A stretch of DNA of 64,000 nt from Actinomycetospora termitidis (GTDB lineage Bacteria > Actinomycetota > Actinomycetes > Mycobacteriales > Pseudonocardiaceae): positions 744,001 to 808,000 of the forward strand of contig NZ_JASVWF010000002.1 in NCBI RefSeq assembly GCF_030286555.1, in the 5' to 3' direction. A model generated the notes under the pieces. That model saw nothing but the letters and a program-made list of their open reading frames with translations, was not told where the DNA came from and ran no database searches. The position numbers were made by a program, and so were the translations under genes. Each line of letters begins with the position of its first letter. Positions within the stretch are counted from its first letter, which is position 1. Shown in pieces: positions 36,779 through 45,550 of the stretch.

Positions 36779-38234
36779 CCCCCGCGGTTTCATGACCACC
36801 GGCCGGGAGCTCCCGCGCCGTCGCCCGGTGGACCTGCGCCTCAAGGACTGGCACGAGGTCTACGAGGAGCTCAACGAGACGACGCTGAAGAAGCAGGCCG
36901 GACGCTGCATGGACTGCGGCATCCCGTTCTGCCACCAGGGCTGTCCGCTCGGGAACATGATCCCGGAGTGGAACGACCTGGTGTGGCGCGACGACTGGTC
37001 GGAGGCCATCGAGCGCCTGCACGCCACGAACAACTTCCCGGAGTTCACCGGGACGCTGTGCCCCGCCCCGTGCGAGGCGGCGTGCGTGCTCGGGATCAAC
37101 TCCGACCCGGTCACCATCAAGCAGGTCGAGATCGAGATCATCGACAAGGCCTGGGAGGAGGGCTGGGTCCGCCCGCAGCCGCCCGAGGCGCGGACCGGCT
37201 TCTCGGTCGCCGTCGTCGGCTCCGGCCCGTCCGGTCTCGCCACCGCCCAGCAGCTGACCCGCTCCGGGCACGACGTCACCGTGTTCGAGCGCGCCGACCG
37301 CATCGGCGGGCTGCTGCGCTACGGCATCCCCGAGTTCAAGATGGAGAAGCGCCGGCTCGACCGTCGCCTCGAGCAGATGGCCGCCGAGGGCACGCACTTC
37401 GTCGCGGGTATCGAGGTCGGCGGCGACGGCGAGCAGGACCTCTCCGTCGAGGAGCTGCGCTCGCGGTTCGACGCCGTCGTCCTGGCCGTCGGGGCCACCG
37501 ACTGGCGCGACCTGCCCATCCCGGGCCGGGAGTACCACGGCGTGCACCAGGCGATGGAGTACCTGCCGCCGTCGAACCGGGTGCAGCAGGGTGACTACTC
37601 CCGCTCGGACATCGACGTCGCCGGCAAGCACGTCGTCGTCATCGGCGGCGGCGACACCGGCGCGGACTGCGTCGGGACCGCCCACCGCCAGGGCGCGGCG
37701 TCGGTGACCCAGCTCGAGATCATGCCGATCCCGCCGTCGGAGCGTCCGGCCACCAACCCCTGGCCGACCTACCCGGCGATCTTCCGCGTCTCCTCGGCCC
37801 ACGAGGAGGGCGGCGAGCGGCTCTTCTCGGTCAACACCGAGGAGTTCCTCGGCGACGAGCACGGGAACCTGCGGGCGCTCAAGCTCGTCGACGTGCAGCG
37901 CGTCGGCGGGAAGTTCGAGCCCGTCGAGGGTTCCGAGCGGGAGCTCGAGGCCGACTTCGTCTTCCTCGCCATGGGCTTCCTCGGCCCGCAGAAGGCCGGT
38001 CTGCTCGACGCCCTCGGCGTGGAGTACGACGAGCGCGGCAACGTCCGGCGCGACGCCTCCTACGAGTCGACGGTGCCCGGCGTGTTCGTCGCGGGCGACG
38101 CCGGCCGCGGCCAGTCGCTCATCGTGTGGGCCATCGCCGAGGGCCGGTCCGCCGCCCGCGGCGTCGACGAGAAGCTGACCGGGCGCGACGTGCTGCCGCG
38201 TCCGATCAACCCGGGAGACCGCGCCTTCGCGTAG
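36771..38234 (+). CDS. gltD: glutamate synthase (NADPH) small subunit
   Basis: This 487-residue partner of GltB passes electrons from NADPH through FAD and two 4Fe-4S clusters. The N-terminal cluster Cys are C46, C49, C54 and C58 ([17 protein letters not shown]), with a second set in [12 protein letters not shown]. The FAD motif is [17 protein letters not shown] and the NADPH motif is [18 protein letters not shown]. The C-terminal [23 protein letters not shown] contacts FAD. The GTG at 36771 overlaps the end of gltB, fixing translational coupling. A strong hairpin follows 21 nt after the stop. Confidence 0.96.
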   Translation: MADPRGFMTTGRELPRRRPVDLRLKDWHEVYEELNETTLKKQAGRCMDCGIPFCHQGCPLGNMIPEWNDLVWRDDWSEAIERLHATNNFPEFTGTLCPAPCEAACVLGINSDPVTIKQVEIEIIDKAWEEGWVRPQPPEARTGFSVAVVGSGPSGLATAQQLTRSGHDVTVFERADRIGGLLRYGIPEFKMEKRRLDRRLEQMAAEGTHFVAGIEVGGDGEQDLSVEELRSRFDAVVLAVGATDWRDLPIPGREYHGVHQAMEYLPPSNRVQQGDYSRSDIDVAGKHVVVIGGGDTGADCVGTAHRQGAASVTQLEIMPIPPSERPATNPWPTYPAIFRVSSAHEEGGERLFSVNTEEFLGDEHGNLRALKLVDVQRVGGKFEPVEGSERELEADFVFLAMGFLGPQKAGLLDALGVEYDERGNVRRDASYESTVPGVFVAGDAGRGQSLIVWAIAEGRSAARGVDEKLTGRDVLPRPINPGDRAFA

Positions 38235-38255
38235 GCGTCACCGCCACGTCGACCG

Positions 38256-38304
38256 TACGAGCGGGCCGTTCGTCACCTTCTTGCGTGATGAACGGCCCGT
38301 TCGT
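38256..38304. terminator. bidirectional terminator between gltD and a convergent small gene
   Basis: A 20-bp stem (38256-38275 with 38285-38304) has only two non-Watson-Crick positions, both G-T compatible, and a 9-nt loop. It lies between convergent genes and can serve both directions. Confidence 0.75.
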
Positions 38305-38315
38305 GGTTCCGGGGG

Positions 38316-38645
38316 CTAGGCCGAACGGCTCACGATGGGCCCGGTGTTGATCGCGGGCACCGTGACCTGCAGGCGGTGCGAGGTGACCTGCCAGAAGCGG
38401 CGTTCCGGGTCGACCCGGCGCCAGGTCTCGGCGGCCTCGTGGACCTCGTCCTGCGACAGCCCGCGGTTCGGCACCACGGCCATGGGGGAGCGCAGGGTGA
38501 ACCGGCGCCGCGGCGACGGCACCACCTCGAGCGCGGTGGCGAGGGCCGCCCACGCGTCCACGGCGCTGCCGTGCACGCTGACCGTCGTCGGCCCGACACC
38601 GTCACCGAGCAGCACGGTGTAGGCGCTGACCGCGTCGTACGTCAC
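38316..38645 (-). CDS. hypothetical protein, 109 aa
   Basis: This soluble protein starts MTYDAVSAYTVLLGDGVGPTTVSVHG. It has a regular alpha/beta pattern, DAWAALATALEVV, RRRFTLRSPMAVVPN, VHEAAETWRRVDPERRFWQVTSHRLQVTVPA, and no TM segment. I do not recognise the family. A strong GGAGGAGGG site precedes the GTG at 38645, which supports expression. It converges on gltD across the terminator. Confidence 0.65.
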   Translation of the reverse strand: MTYDAVSAYTVLLGDGVGPTTVSVHGSAVDAWAALATALEVVPSPRRRFTLRSPMAVVPNRGLSQDEVHEAAETWRRVDPERRFWQVTSHRLQVTVPAINTGPIVSRSA

Positions 38646-38811
38646 GTTGCCCTCCTCCTGCTCCCGGCGGGAGCTGTTGGCCTGTCCAGCACAACGGGTC
38701 GACCGCCCTCCGGGCCACCCGACACGCAGGCGCCAGCGCCGGGCTGAACCGATTCCGCGTCCGGCGGTCCACCCCTCCGGACGTCGCCCGACCGGCCGTA
38801 CCGCCGGGCGA

Positions 38812-39606
38812 TCAGGCCCCGGTGACGTCGGTCGCCGAGCAGCGCAGGAGCACGATCACCACGTCGCGGGACTCCATCAGTCCGCCGAGCAGCTCCGTCT
38901 GCTCCTGCGCCTGCTGCCAGCGCGGGTCGTCGCGGTGCTCCCGCGCCACCAGCGCGTCCACCGCGTCCGCCCGCCGCGTCCACTCCGGCGGGGCCTCGGG
39001 CAGCGCGTCGGCCTCGATCCGGTCGTGCACGCGGAAGCCGGTGGCCGTGAGATCGCGGTGCAGGTCGACGTCGGTGGGGAAGGAGTTGCTCTCCAGTTCG
39101 GCGGCCCGCTCGCCCCGGGCGACCGGGACAAGCAGCCCGAGCCGCCCGCCGCGCCGCAGCACGCGGTGCAGCTCGGTGAGGACCGCCCGTTTGTCGGGGA
39201 CGGTGTCCAGCACACCGAGGGCCCAGGCCGCGTCGATGCAGTCGTCGACCAGGGGGAGCTGCTCGGTCCACGCCGCGACCGCGGGCCGGCCGAACAGCCG
39301 TACGGACGCCGCGGCGGCGTGCGCCATGGGCTCCGCGAGCACCACCGGACCGCGCCACCGCCACGAGTACTCGGTCGCCAGCCAGGCCGTCGGGCCGCCG
39401 AGCCCGGATCCGGCGTCGAGGAACCGGTCGCCGTCGTCGAGCTCGAGCCCGTCGGCGAGCCAGGCCAGGTCCGCGGGCCGCCCGGACCCCCGGCAGGCGG
39501 CCGGGATGGCATGGTCGGTCCCCAGCTCCGCGACCGCCCGCTCGGTCCACGCCGCGACGGTGTCGAACTCGGCTTCCAACGCCTCCTGCACCGCGCGCTC
39601 CCTCAC
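38812..39606 (-). CDS. class I SAM-dependent methyltransferase
   Basis: This 264-residue protein has motif I RFLDAGSGLGGPTAWLATEY, motif II acid VVLAEPM, motif IV CIDAAWALGVLDTVPDKRAVLTELHRVLRRGGRLGLLVPVA and a C-terminal VIVLLRC strand. The order is typical of small-molecule methyltransferases. Its GTG start overlaps the stop of the MetF-like gene (GTGA), so it probably acts in the same C1 pathway or uses the same substrate (inference). Confidence 0.85.
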   Translation of the reverse strand: MRERAVQEALEAEFDTVAAWTERAVAELGTDHAIPAACRGSGRPADLAWLADGLELDDGDRFLDAGSGLGGPTAWLATEYSWRWRGPVVLAEPMAHAAAASVRLFGRPAVAAWTEQLPLVDDCIDAAWALGVLDTVPDKRAVLTELHRVLRRGGRLGLLVPVARGERAAELESNSFPTDVDLHRDLTATGFRVHDRIEADALPEAPPEWTRRADAVDALVAREHRDDPRWQQAQEQTELLGGLMESRDVVIVLLRCSATDVTGA

Positions 39607-40604
39607 CTGCCGTGGGCGGCACGGACTCGCCGGCCCACTTCCGCCTTCAGTTCGGCGGCAGGTACCCATCCGGCACTCGAGCCGACACCGGAGAGATTCA
39701 CCCCGACGACGCCCTCGACGGCGAGCAGCGCCCGCGCCTCCTCGACGGCTGCGGAGATGCCGGCCTCGACCGGGTCGTCGGCGTCCAGGACGGCCTGCAC
39801 CGCCTCCGGCGCGAGGTCGAGCCCCGGCAGCTCGGCGAGCCCGCGGGCGGTCCGCACGTCGGTGTAGACCGCGACCCCGGCGATCAGCGGTAGCGTCACG
39901 CCGGCCGCGCGACCCGCCGTCAGGAACGCGTCCAGCACGGCGGGGGAGGCGACGTGGTTGCCGATCACGAGCCGGGCGCCGGCGGCCTGCTTGGCGGCCA
40001 GGGTCGCGACCCGCCGGTCCACCGGCGGGGCGGCGGGGGCGACGGAGACGGTCGCGACCAGTCCGGCGTCCGCGGCGAGGTGGGCCAGCCGGGTCGCGTC
40101 GAGGTCGAACACCTGGGTCGCGCCCGCGCCGACGGTCGTCGCGGCGCCGCTCCCGGGCCGGCTGTCGCCGGTCACGCACAGCACGCCCTCGACCCCGAGG
40201 GCCGCGAGCCCGACCACCTCCTGCTCGAGCACCACCCGGTTGCGGTCGCGGCAGGTCAGCGTGACCCACGGCCGCGCGCCGAGCTCGAGCAGCTGGGCGG
40301 CGAGCATCGTGGGCGGGAAGTCGGCGCGGTCGTGCAGGTCGGCGACCAGCACCGCGTCGGCCCCGGCCATGAGCCGCGGGGCCACCTCCCGCAGCGTCGA
40401 CGGGTCGCGCGCGGGGACCGCGAGGTCGGAGAGCACCAGCGGGGGGTTCACGACGGCGGGTGCGGCGGGCTCGGGCCCGTCCCAGGGCAGCACCGGGGTG
40501 CCGGAGGTCCACGGGCAGGGGAGGGCCTCGTCGAGCTCGCACGCCCCGGAGGGCCGCACCCCGCCGCACGGCCCGTACTGCATCCGCTTCGGGCAGGTGA
40601 TCAC
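39603..40604 (-). CDS. MetF-like protein with N-terminal MTHFR C-terminal-type Cys domain
   Basis: This 333-residue protein starts with a short Cys-rich unit, VITCPKRMQYGPCGGV...GACELDEALPCPW. In other proteins this domain follows MetF or stands alone (methylene-THF reductase C-terminal/MetV-like). Next comes a TIM-barrel MetF-like domain: VVLSDLAVPARDPSTLREVAPRL, WVTLTCRDRNRVVLEQEVVGLAALGVEGVLCVTGD, GARLVIGNHVASPAVLDAFL, PLIAGVAVYTDVRTARGLAEL. Reduction or transfer of folate C1 units is likely; the usual N-terminal MetF strand is weak. The order of the two domains is reversed from the common form. The GTG at 40604 sits just before the Cys motif. Confidence 0.75.
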   Translation of the reverse strand: MITCPKRMQYGPCGGVRPSGACELDEALPCPWTSGTPVLPWDGPEPAAPAVVNPPLVLSDLAVPARDPSTLREVAPRLMAGADAVLVADLHDRADFPPTMLAAQLLELGARPWVTLTCRDRNRVVLEQEVVGLAALGVEGVLCVTGDSRPGSGAATTVGAGATQVFDLDATRLAHLAADAGLVATVSVAPAAPPVDRRVATLAAKQAAGARLVIGNHVASPAVLDAFLTAGRAAGVTLPLIAGVAVYTDVRTARGLAELPGLDLAPEAVQAVLDADDPVEAGISAAVEEARALLAVEGVVGVNLSGVGSSAGWVPAAELKAEVGRRVRAAHGR

Positions 40605-40739
40605 CGCGCGGGAGTGCCCTCTCGGAGTGGGGTTGACCCCACCCGGGCGGAGGGCCGACACCCTCGGCGCGCAGGCCGCGGACGGCGACGCTTCTCGTGT
40701 CGGTCGACCGGGACCGACGGAAGCGCCGAGGAGCCCCCC

Positions 40740-41168
40740 GTGACCGTCACCGCCCGTCCCGTGCCCGCCCGGGGGCAGTCGTCCCTCGAGACCCCGACCA
40801 CGCGGATCCCGCTCGCCGGCACCGTCGTCGTCCGTCACCCCGCCCCGCCGGTCCGGGTGCCGCACCCCTCGTTCCCGCCGTTCCCGGCACCGCCCGTCCC
40901 GATCCCGGCACAGCCCTCCGGGTACGGCTACCCGCCGCCCGGGGCCTACCCCGTGCCGCCGCTGCAGGCCCCGTTCTCCCCGGCCGGCTCGGGCGCGGCG
41001 GGCGTACCGTGGGGGCCGCTGTCCGGTCCGCTGCCGGTCGCCCCGTCGGCCGCGGGCCCCGCCCGGCGGCGGGGCGCGACCGCGGTCGTGCTCACGGCCG
41101 TCCTCCTGTTCGTCCTGCTCGTGGGCGGCGGGATCGTGGCCTACCTGGGCACGGTCGGCCTCGTGTGA
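40740..41168 (+). CDS. proline-rich protein with C-terminal TM helix
   Basis: In this 142-residue protein, residues 1-105 are Pro-rich (PSFPPFPAPPVPIPAQP, YPPPGAYPVPPLQAPF), then ARRRG precedes one TM helix (ATAVVLTAVLLFVLLVGGGIVAYLG) at the C-terminus. The positive residues before the helix predict a cytoplasmic Pro-rich arm. The family is not recognised. The GTG at 40740 follows GAGGAG, and the gene is divergent from the MetF-like gene. The Pro-rich-plus-TM layout is shared with the tail of the Hsp70-like protein 270 nt away. Confidence 0.65.
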   Translation: MTVTARPVPARGQSSLETPTTRIPLAGTVVVRHPAPPVRVPHPSFPPFPAPPVPIPAQPSGYGYPPPGAYPVPPLQAPFSPAGSGAAGVPWGPLSGPLPVAPSAAGPARRRGATAVVLTAVLLFVLLVGGGIVAYLGTVGLV

Positions 41169-41177
41169 TCGGTGCCG

Positions 41178-41348
41178 TCAGGCCTCCAGCAGACCCGCGT
41201 CCCGGAGGCGCATGACGACGAACTGGTCGGCCAGCGGAACGCCGTCGACGAGGATGCGGTCGCCCACGAGCGCGCCCCGCCCCGACGCGAGGGTGGCGAG
41301 GACCGCGCGGTCGCGGGCGGTGAGGGTGGTGGCCAGGTCGGTGGTCAT
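41178..41348 (-). CDS. small hypothetical protein, 56 aa
   Basis: The sequence starts MTTDLATTLTARDRAVLATL and ends in MRLRDAGLLEA. It has a helical N-terminal half and a short beta/alpha C-terminal half (GDRILVDGVPLADQFVVMRL), with no TM segment. It follows GAGGAGA with good spacing, so translation is likely. It lies 87 nt downstream of the Hsp70-like gene on the same strand and may share its transcript. Confidence 0.6.
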   Translation of the reverse strand: MTTDLATTLTARDRAVLATLASGRGALVGDRILVDGVPLADQFVVMRLRDAGLLEA

Positions 41349-41435
41349 GGCGATCTCCTCGTCGTCGTTCGGTGATGAGGAGAGGTCTGACGGCGGGTGT
41401 GGTTGCGTCCGGCGCGCGCGGTTCCCCCGGTGGTG

Positions 41436-42911
41436 TCAGACCTCCAGCAGGAACCACACGCCGGCCGCCAGCGCCCCGAGCAGCACGACCGCGATCACGA
41501 TCGTCAGCAGGACGGTCCGCACGCGCCCGGTCGACGGGGGAGGTGCGGGCTCCGGGGGCGGGGCCGGGGGTGGTGGGACCGGTGACCGGAACGGCGCGCT
41601 CGGGGGCCCGCCGGGGAAGGGACCCGACGGCGGCCCCACCGGAGGGAAGGGCACGGAGGGCGGTCCGACCGCGCGTCCGGGCGGCGGTCCCGCGACGCGC
41701 CCGGGCGGGGCACCCGCGGGCCGGGACAGGGGTGGCGGGGGGCCGGCCGGCAGGCGCACGACCGTCGTCCGCTCGTCGGAGGAGTCGGACCGCCGGAGCG
41801 GGGTGAGCGTGGTGCGGCCGTCCACGATCGGCTCCGGGGAGGCGGCCGGCGGGGGCGGGGCGGGCACCGCGGCCGCCGTGCGGACCGCGCCGAGCGCGAC
41901 GACGTGGTCGGGGTGCGCCTCGACCACCACCGGCGCGGCGACGGCCTCCCGGACGCTCCGCACCACGAGCGGGACCCGGGCCGAGCCACCCACCAGGAGC
42001 ACCGCGGCCAGGTCGCCCGGCGCCACCGGGGCCGCGTCCAGGGCCTGCCGCAACGTCTCCACGACCCGGGCCACCACGGGCGCGATCCGCTCCTCGAGGG
42101 CCGCGCGCGTCAGGGTCACGTCCACGTGGCGGCCGGGCAGCAGCAGCGGCACCCGGACCTCGTCGTCGAGCGTGAGGGCCTCCTTGGCCTCCACGCACTC
42201 CGCGCGGAAGCGTGCCAGGGCCGGTCCCGACGCCGGGTCCTCCGGGTCGAACTCGGCGAGCAGGCCTCCGGAGGCCTCGTCGACGAGGGCACTCACGGCG
42301 TCGTCGAGATCGGCGCCGCCGAGCCGTTCGGTCGCGACGGGCGCCCCCACGACCGTCCCGTCCCGCACCACCGAGGCCTCGCAGGACGTCCCGCCGAGGT
42401 CCAGCACCGCCACCGGGGCGCCCGCCGTCACCGGGCGCACCGCGGCGACGTGCCGCGCGGCCGCCTCCGGGTCGGGCACGGCCAGGGCCTCGGGCAGGTC
42501 CGCCGCGGCGGCGACGTCCTCGAACAGCCCGCGGCGGTAGGGCCCCCACGACGCCGGGTGCGCCAGCACCACCCGCTCCGGCCGGTCGCCGCGCACGGCG
42601 ACGGCCCGGTCGACGACGCCGCGCAGCATCGCGGCGAGCAGGTCCGTGGCGGGTTCGCCGCGGTCACCGAGCAGCACCGGGGTCGGGTCGCCGAGCCGGC
42701 GGCGGACCTCGCGGGCGACGCGCTCGGGCTCGACGACGGCCCGGCGGGCGGCGCGCTCGCCGGTGAGCAGTGCGCCGTCGCCGCGGCGGGCGACGACCGC
42801 GGGCGCGAGGACCGCGCGCTCGCCCAGCGGGACCATGTCCACCCGCTCGGCGTCGCCGGCGGCCGCCGCGATCGTGGTGGTCCCCAGGTCCACGCCGAGG
42901 ACGTAGGACAC
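41436..42911 (-). CDS. Hsp70-family ATPase domain with Pro-rich linker and C-terminal TM anchor
   Basis: This protein has 491 residues. Residues 1-335 form an Hsp70/actin-type ATPase: phosphate-1 VLGVDLGTTTIAAAAGD, phosphate-2 VAVLDLGGTSCEASVV, adenosine motif AAVLLVGGSARVPLV. The usual substrate-binding domain is absent. Instead there is a ~115-residue Pro/Gly-rich segment and one C-terminal TM helix (VRTVLLTIVIAVVLLGALAAGVWFLL). Actinobacteria often keep such proteins near dynamin-like and two-component genes, as here. It probably works at the membrane as an ATP-driven scaffold, not a classical chaperone (inference). The GTG at 42911 begins the conserved ATPase fold. Confidence 0.85.
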   Translation of the reverse strand: MSYVLGVDLGTTTIAAAAGDAERVDMVPLGERAVLAPAVVARRGDGALLTGERAARRAVVEPERVAREVRRRLGDPTPVLLGDRGEPATDLLAAMLRGVVDRAVAVRGDRPERVVLAHPASWGPYRRGLFEDVAAAADLPEALAVPDPEAAARHVAAVRPVTAGAPVAVLDLGGTSCEASVVRDGTVVGAPVATERLGGADLDDAVSALVDEASGGLLAEFDPEDPASGPALARFRAECVEAKEALTLDDEVRVPLLLPGRHVDVTLTRAALEERIAPVVARVVETLRQALDAAPVAPGDLAAVLLVGGSARVPLVVRSVREAVAAPVVVEAHPDHVVALGAVRTAAAVPAPPPPAASPEPIVDGRTTLTPLRRSDSSDERTTVVRLPAGPPPPLSRPAGAPPGRVAGPPPGRAVGPPSVPFPPVGPPSGPFPGGPPSAPFRSPVPPPPAPPPEPAPPPSTGRVRTVLLTIVIAVVLLGALAAGVWFLLEV

Positions 42912-43106
42912 GCTGCCACCCCCGCTCCGGTCGCGATCTCGACGGATCGTAACCACGGGTGATGCGGACGGGCGAGGATGTCGGGCACGATCACGGGCGT
43001 GCAGCACGGATCGTCACACGCCGGGCGCGTCAAGGGGGCCATCCCTACCCCGCGGGAGGGCGCGCCCCCTCGCCCCACCGCCCGCCGGCGTCGCAGACTC
43101 GCGGGC

Positions 43107-43655
43107 ATGACGACGGCGGACGACCCCACCCGCCGTCGGGAACGGCGGCGGGAGCACTGGCAGCGCCGCCGCGGCCTGGAGCGCCGTCTGCACGACGGGG
43201 CCGCGCTGCGGATCTCCTCGCTCGCGCTGCGACTGGGCCTGCTCGACGCCCCGCGGGAGCAGGTCGACGCCCTGCAGGGCGAGGTGGCCTCCGCGCTCGA
43301 CGAGCTGCGGGCCGTCGCCGCCGGGATCTACCCGCCGCTGCTGCACGAGGCGGGCCTGGGGCCCGCGCTGCTGGAGGCGGTCCGGGCGAGCGGCGCGGAC
43401 GTCGCGCTCGACGTCACCGACGAACGCTGCGGCGCTGCAGCCGAGGGTGCGGCCTACTTCGCCCTGGTCGACGTCCTCGCCGCCGGGTCCGGTCCGCTCG
43501 CGGTCACCGCGCGCCGCGAGGGCAGCACCCTCGTCGTGCGGATCGACGGGGCCGACCCGGCCCTGGCCTGCGTCCTGGACGACGAGGCCGCGCCGCTGGG
43601 CGGGACCGTCGACACCGACTCCTCCCTGATCGTCGCGAGGTTCCCGTGCGGGTAG
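43107..43655 (+). CDS. truncated NarX/DesK-type histidine kinase-like protein
   Basis: This 182-residue protein has a HisKA_3 dimerisation region with its conserved phospho-accepting His (RRLHDGAALRISSLALRLGLL), then ELRAVAAGIYPPLLHEAGLGPALLEAV. The ATPase part is reduced to EGAAYFALVDVLAAG (the N-box NN is missing), and no G1 or G2 glycine box is visible. It has no sensor or TM region. It may be a phosphotransfer or dimerisation partner instead of an active kinase. It overlaps the response-regulator gene by 10 nt, so the pair is co-translated. Confidence 0.72.
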   Translation: MTTADDPTRRRERRREHWQRRRGLERRLHDGAALRISSLALRLGLLDAPREQVDALQGEVASALDELRAVAAGIYPPLLHEAGLGPALLEAVRASGADVALDVTDERCGAAAEGAAYFALVDVLAAGSGPLAVTARREGSTLVVRIDGADPALACVLDDEAAPLGGTVDTDSSLIVARFPCG

Positions 43656-44308
43656 CGCTGGCCGAGGACGGAGCCCTGTTCCGGCAGGGCCTGGTGATGC
43701 TGCTGGAGGCGGCGGGGCACGAGGTGGTGGCCTGCGAGCCCGGCGGCGACGAGCTGCTGCGGGCGCTCGCCGGGCAGCCGGTGGACGTCGCGGTGCTCGA
43801 CATCCGGATGCCGCCCGAGCCCGACGGCGGGCTCGTCACCGCCGAGCGGCTCCGCGCGAGCCATCCCGACACCGGCCTGCTCTTCCTGTCGCACTACGCC
43901 GAGTCGCACTACCTGGTGCGCATCCTCGAGATCGGCACGGAGCGGATCGGCTACCGGCTCAAGGAGAAGGTCGGCAGCGTCGACGTGCTGTCGGACACCC
44001 TGACCCGGATCGCCGAGGGCGAGATCGTCATCGAGCCGGTCCTGGCCCGACGCCTCGTCGAGAAGCCCCGCAACGACCGGGCGAACGTGGTGGCGGCGCT
44101 CTCGGAGCGGGAGCGCGACGTCCTGAAGCTCATGGCCGAGGGGCGCGCGAACGGCGCGATCGCGGGCGAGCTGTTCGTCAGCGGGAAGGCCGTCGAGAAG
44201 CACATCGCGAGCATCTTCGACAAGTTCGGTCTGCACGCGGACGCCACGGAGAGCAACCGTCGCGTGCTCGCGGTGCTGACCTACCTGCGCTCCCAGCGCG
44301 AGGGGTGA
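43646..44308 (+). CDS. NarL/LuxR-type response regulator
   Basis: This 220-residue regulator has a receiver domain with acidic pair ED (ALAEDGALFRQGLVMLLEAAG), phospho-acceptor Asp in VLDIRMPP, and conserved Lys in YRLKEKV. A LuxR helix-turn-helix follows (LSERERDVLKLMAEGRANGAIAGELFVSGKAVEKHIASIFDKFGL). The GTG at 43646 lies inside the preceding kinase-like gene. Three kinase-like genes surround it; the intact kinase at 45547 is the most likely phosphodonor. Confidence 0.92.
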   Translation: MRVALAEDGALFRQGLVMLLEAAGHEVVACEPGGDELLRALAGQPVDVAVLDIRMPPEPDGGLVTAERLRASHPDTGLLFLSHYAESHYLVRILEIGTERIGYRLKEKVGSVDVLSDTLTRIAEGEIVIEPVLARRLVEKPRNDRANVVAALSERERDVLKLMAEGRANGAIAGELFVSGKAVEKHIASIFDKFGLHADATESNRRVLAVLTYLRSQREG

Positions 44309-44311
44309 GTC

Positions 44312-45550
44312 GTGCCGGCGGGTGTGGTGCGCGCACTCTCCGCCGCTGCGGTGGTCGGCGTGTGCCTGCTGCTCGCCGTCGTGGCCGGGGACCTCCTGCT
44401 CGGTCCGGCGGGGCCGGTGCTCGCGCCGTTCGCGGGGGCCGGGCTGGCGGCCGCCGTGCTGGCGGCGACCGGTCTCGGCACCGCGCGGCGGACCGACGGG
44501 GCCGGCGCCGGGCGGTCCGCCGTGCTCGCGGCCGCGACCGGGGACGCGGACTCCCTGCCCGCCCTCGCCGGGGTGCTGCGCGAGGGCACGCACGCCGAGC
44601 ACGCCGAGGTGTGGCTGGCCGGTCCGGACGGTCTGACCGCCCAGACCGCGGACGACCGGGCCCCGTCCCTCGCGGCCCTGCTCACCCGCCCGGACGTCGA
44701 CCACGCGCACCCGGTGCTCGACGGCGACTCCCGCAGCGCCGAGCTCCGGGCGGTGCTGACGCTGGGCAAGCCGGGCCGGGCGGTCAGCGCGACCGACCGC
44801 GCGCTCGTCGCCGACGTCGCGGAGGCCACCGGGCTGCTCGTCCGCGGCCTCGCCCGCGGCGAGCGGCTCCGGGCCCGGGTGGCGCGCTCGGCCGAGCTCG
44901 CCCGCGAGACCGAGGAGTCGCGCCGTCGGCTCGGGCGCGCCCGGGAGATCGAGCGGCGCCGGCTCGTCGGCGAGCTCTCCGGCGCCACGACCGACCGGCT
45001 CGCCGCCGTCCGGCGCGCGGTCGAGGACGCGGTCGAGGTCGTCGACGAGGGGCTGGAGCCGGACTCCGACGACGACGACCGCGCCGAGGCGGCCGACCTC
45101 GCCCGCCACCACCTGTACTCCGCCCGGCAGCGCCTCGAGGAGCTGCTCGACCGGTTCCGGGTGATCGCCCGCGGCGTGCACCCCGCGGTGCTGCGCGACC
45201 AGGGCCTGCGCGCCGCGCTCGAGGAGGTCGTGGCCGACCTGCCCCGCCCGGTGCACCTCTCCGGCCGCCTGCCCCGGCTGCCGTGGGAGGTCGAGTCCGG
45301 GCTCTACTACGCCGCCGTCGCCACCCTCTCCGCGGTCCCCGGCGACGCCCCGCTCGAGCTGGTGCTCGCCCGGGTCGGCGACCGCGCGTCGGTCGCGGTG
45401 ACCGTGCCGGACGACCCGGGACCGGTGCTGGCCTCCCTCGGTGAGGACGCCGACCGGCTCGCCGCGCTCGGCGGGGCCCTGGACGCCGAGGCCGAGGGGC
45501 TCCGGGCCTGGCTGCCGGTGGAGCTCTCGCCCGTGGTGGAGTCCCGGTGA
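44312..45550 (+). CDS. histidine-kinase-like protein lacking the phospho-accepting His
   Basis: This 412-residue protein has two N-terminal TM helices (about 8-55), a degenerate GAF-like region (about 70-185), a coiled region, and a HisKA_3-like segment reading EIERRRLVGELSGATTDRLAAVRRAVEDA. The family's R-D-L-H-D-G-A is replaced by G-E-L-S-G-A-T, so no His is available. The ARGVHPAVLRDQGLRAALEEV block is kept, but ATPase N and G boxes are not recognisable. It is probably a pseudokinase that senses or modulates the neighbouring kinase. It is coupled to the next gene by GTGA. Confidence 0.78.
   Translation: MPAGVVRALSAAAVVGVCLLLAVVAGDLLLGPAGPVLAPFAGAGLAAAVLAATGLGTARRTDGAGAGRSAVLAAATGDADSLPALAGVLREGTHAEHAEVWLAGPDGLTAQTADDRAPSLAALLTRPDVDHAHPVLDGDSRSAELRAVLTLGKPGRAVSATDRALVADVAEATGLLVRGLARGERLRARVARSAELARETEESRRRLGRAREIERRRLVGELSGATTDRLAAVRRAVEDAVEVVDEGLEPDSDDDDRAEAADLARHHLYSARQRLEELLDRFRVIARGVHPAVLRDQGLRAALEEVVADLPRPVHLSGRLPRLPWEVESGLYYAAVATLSAVPGDAPLELVLARVGDRASVAVTVPDDPGPVLASLGEDADRLAALGGALDAEAEGLRAWLPVELSPVVESR

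Noticed and set aside
31768-36844. Very long minus-strand frames opposite gltB
   Set aside because: Shadow frames typical of high-GC coding sequence; the plus strand carries unambiguous GltB motifs.
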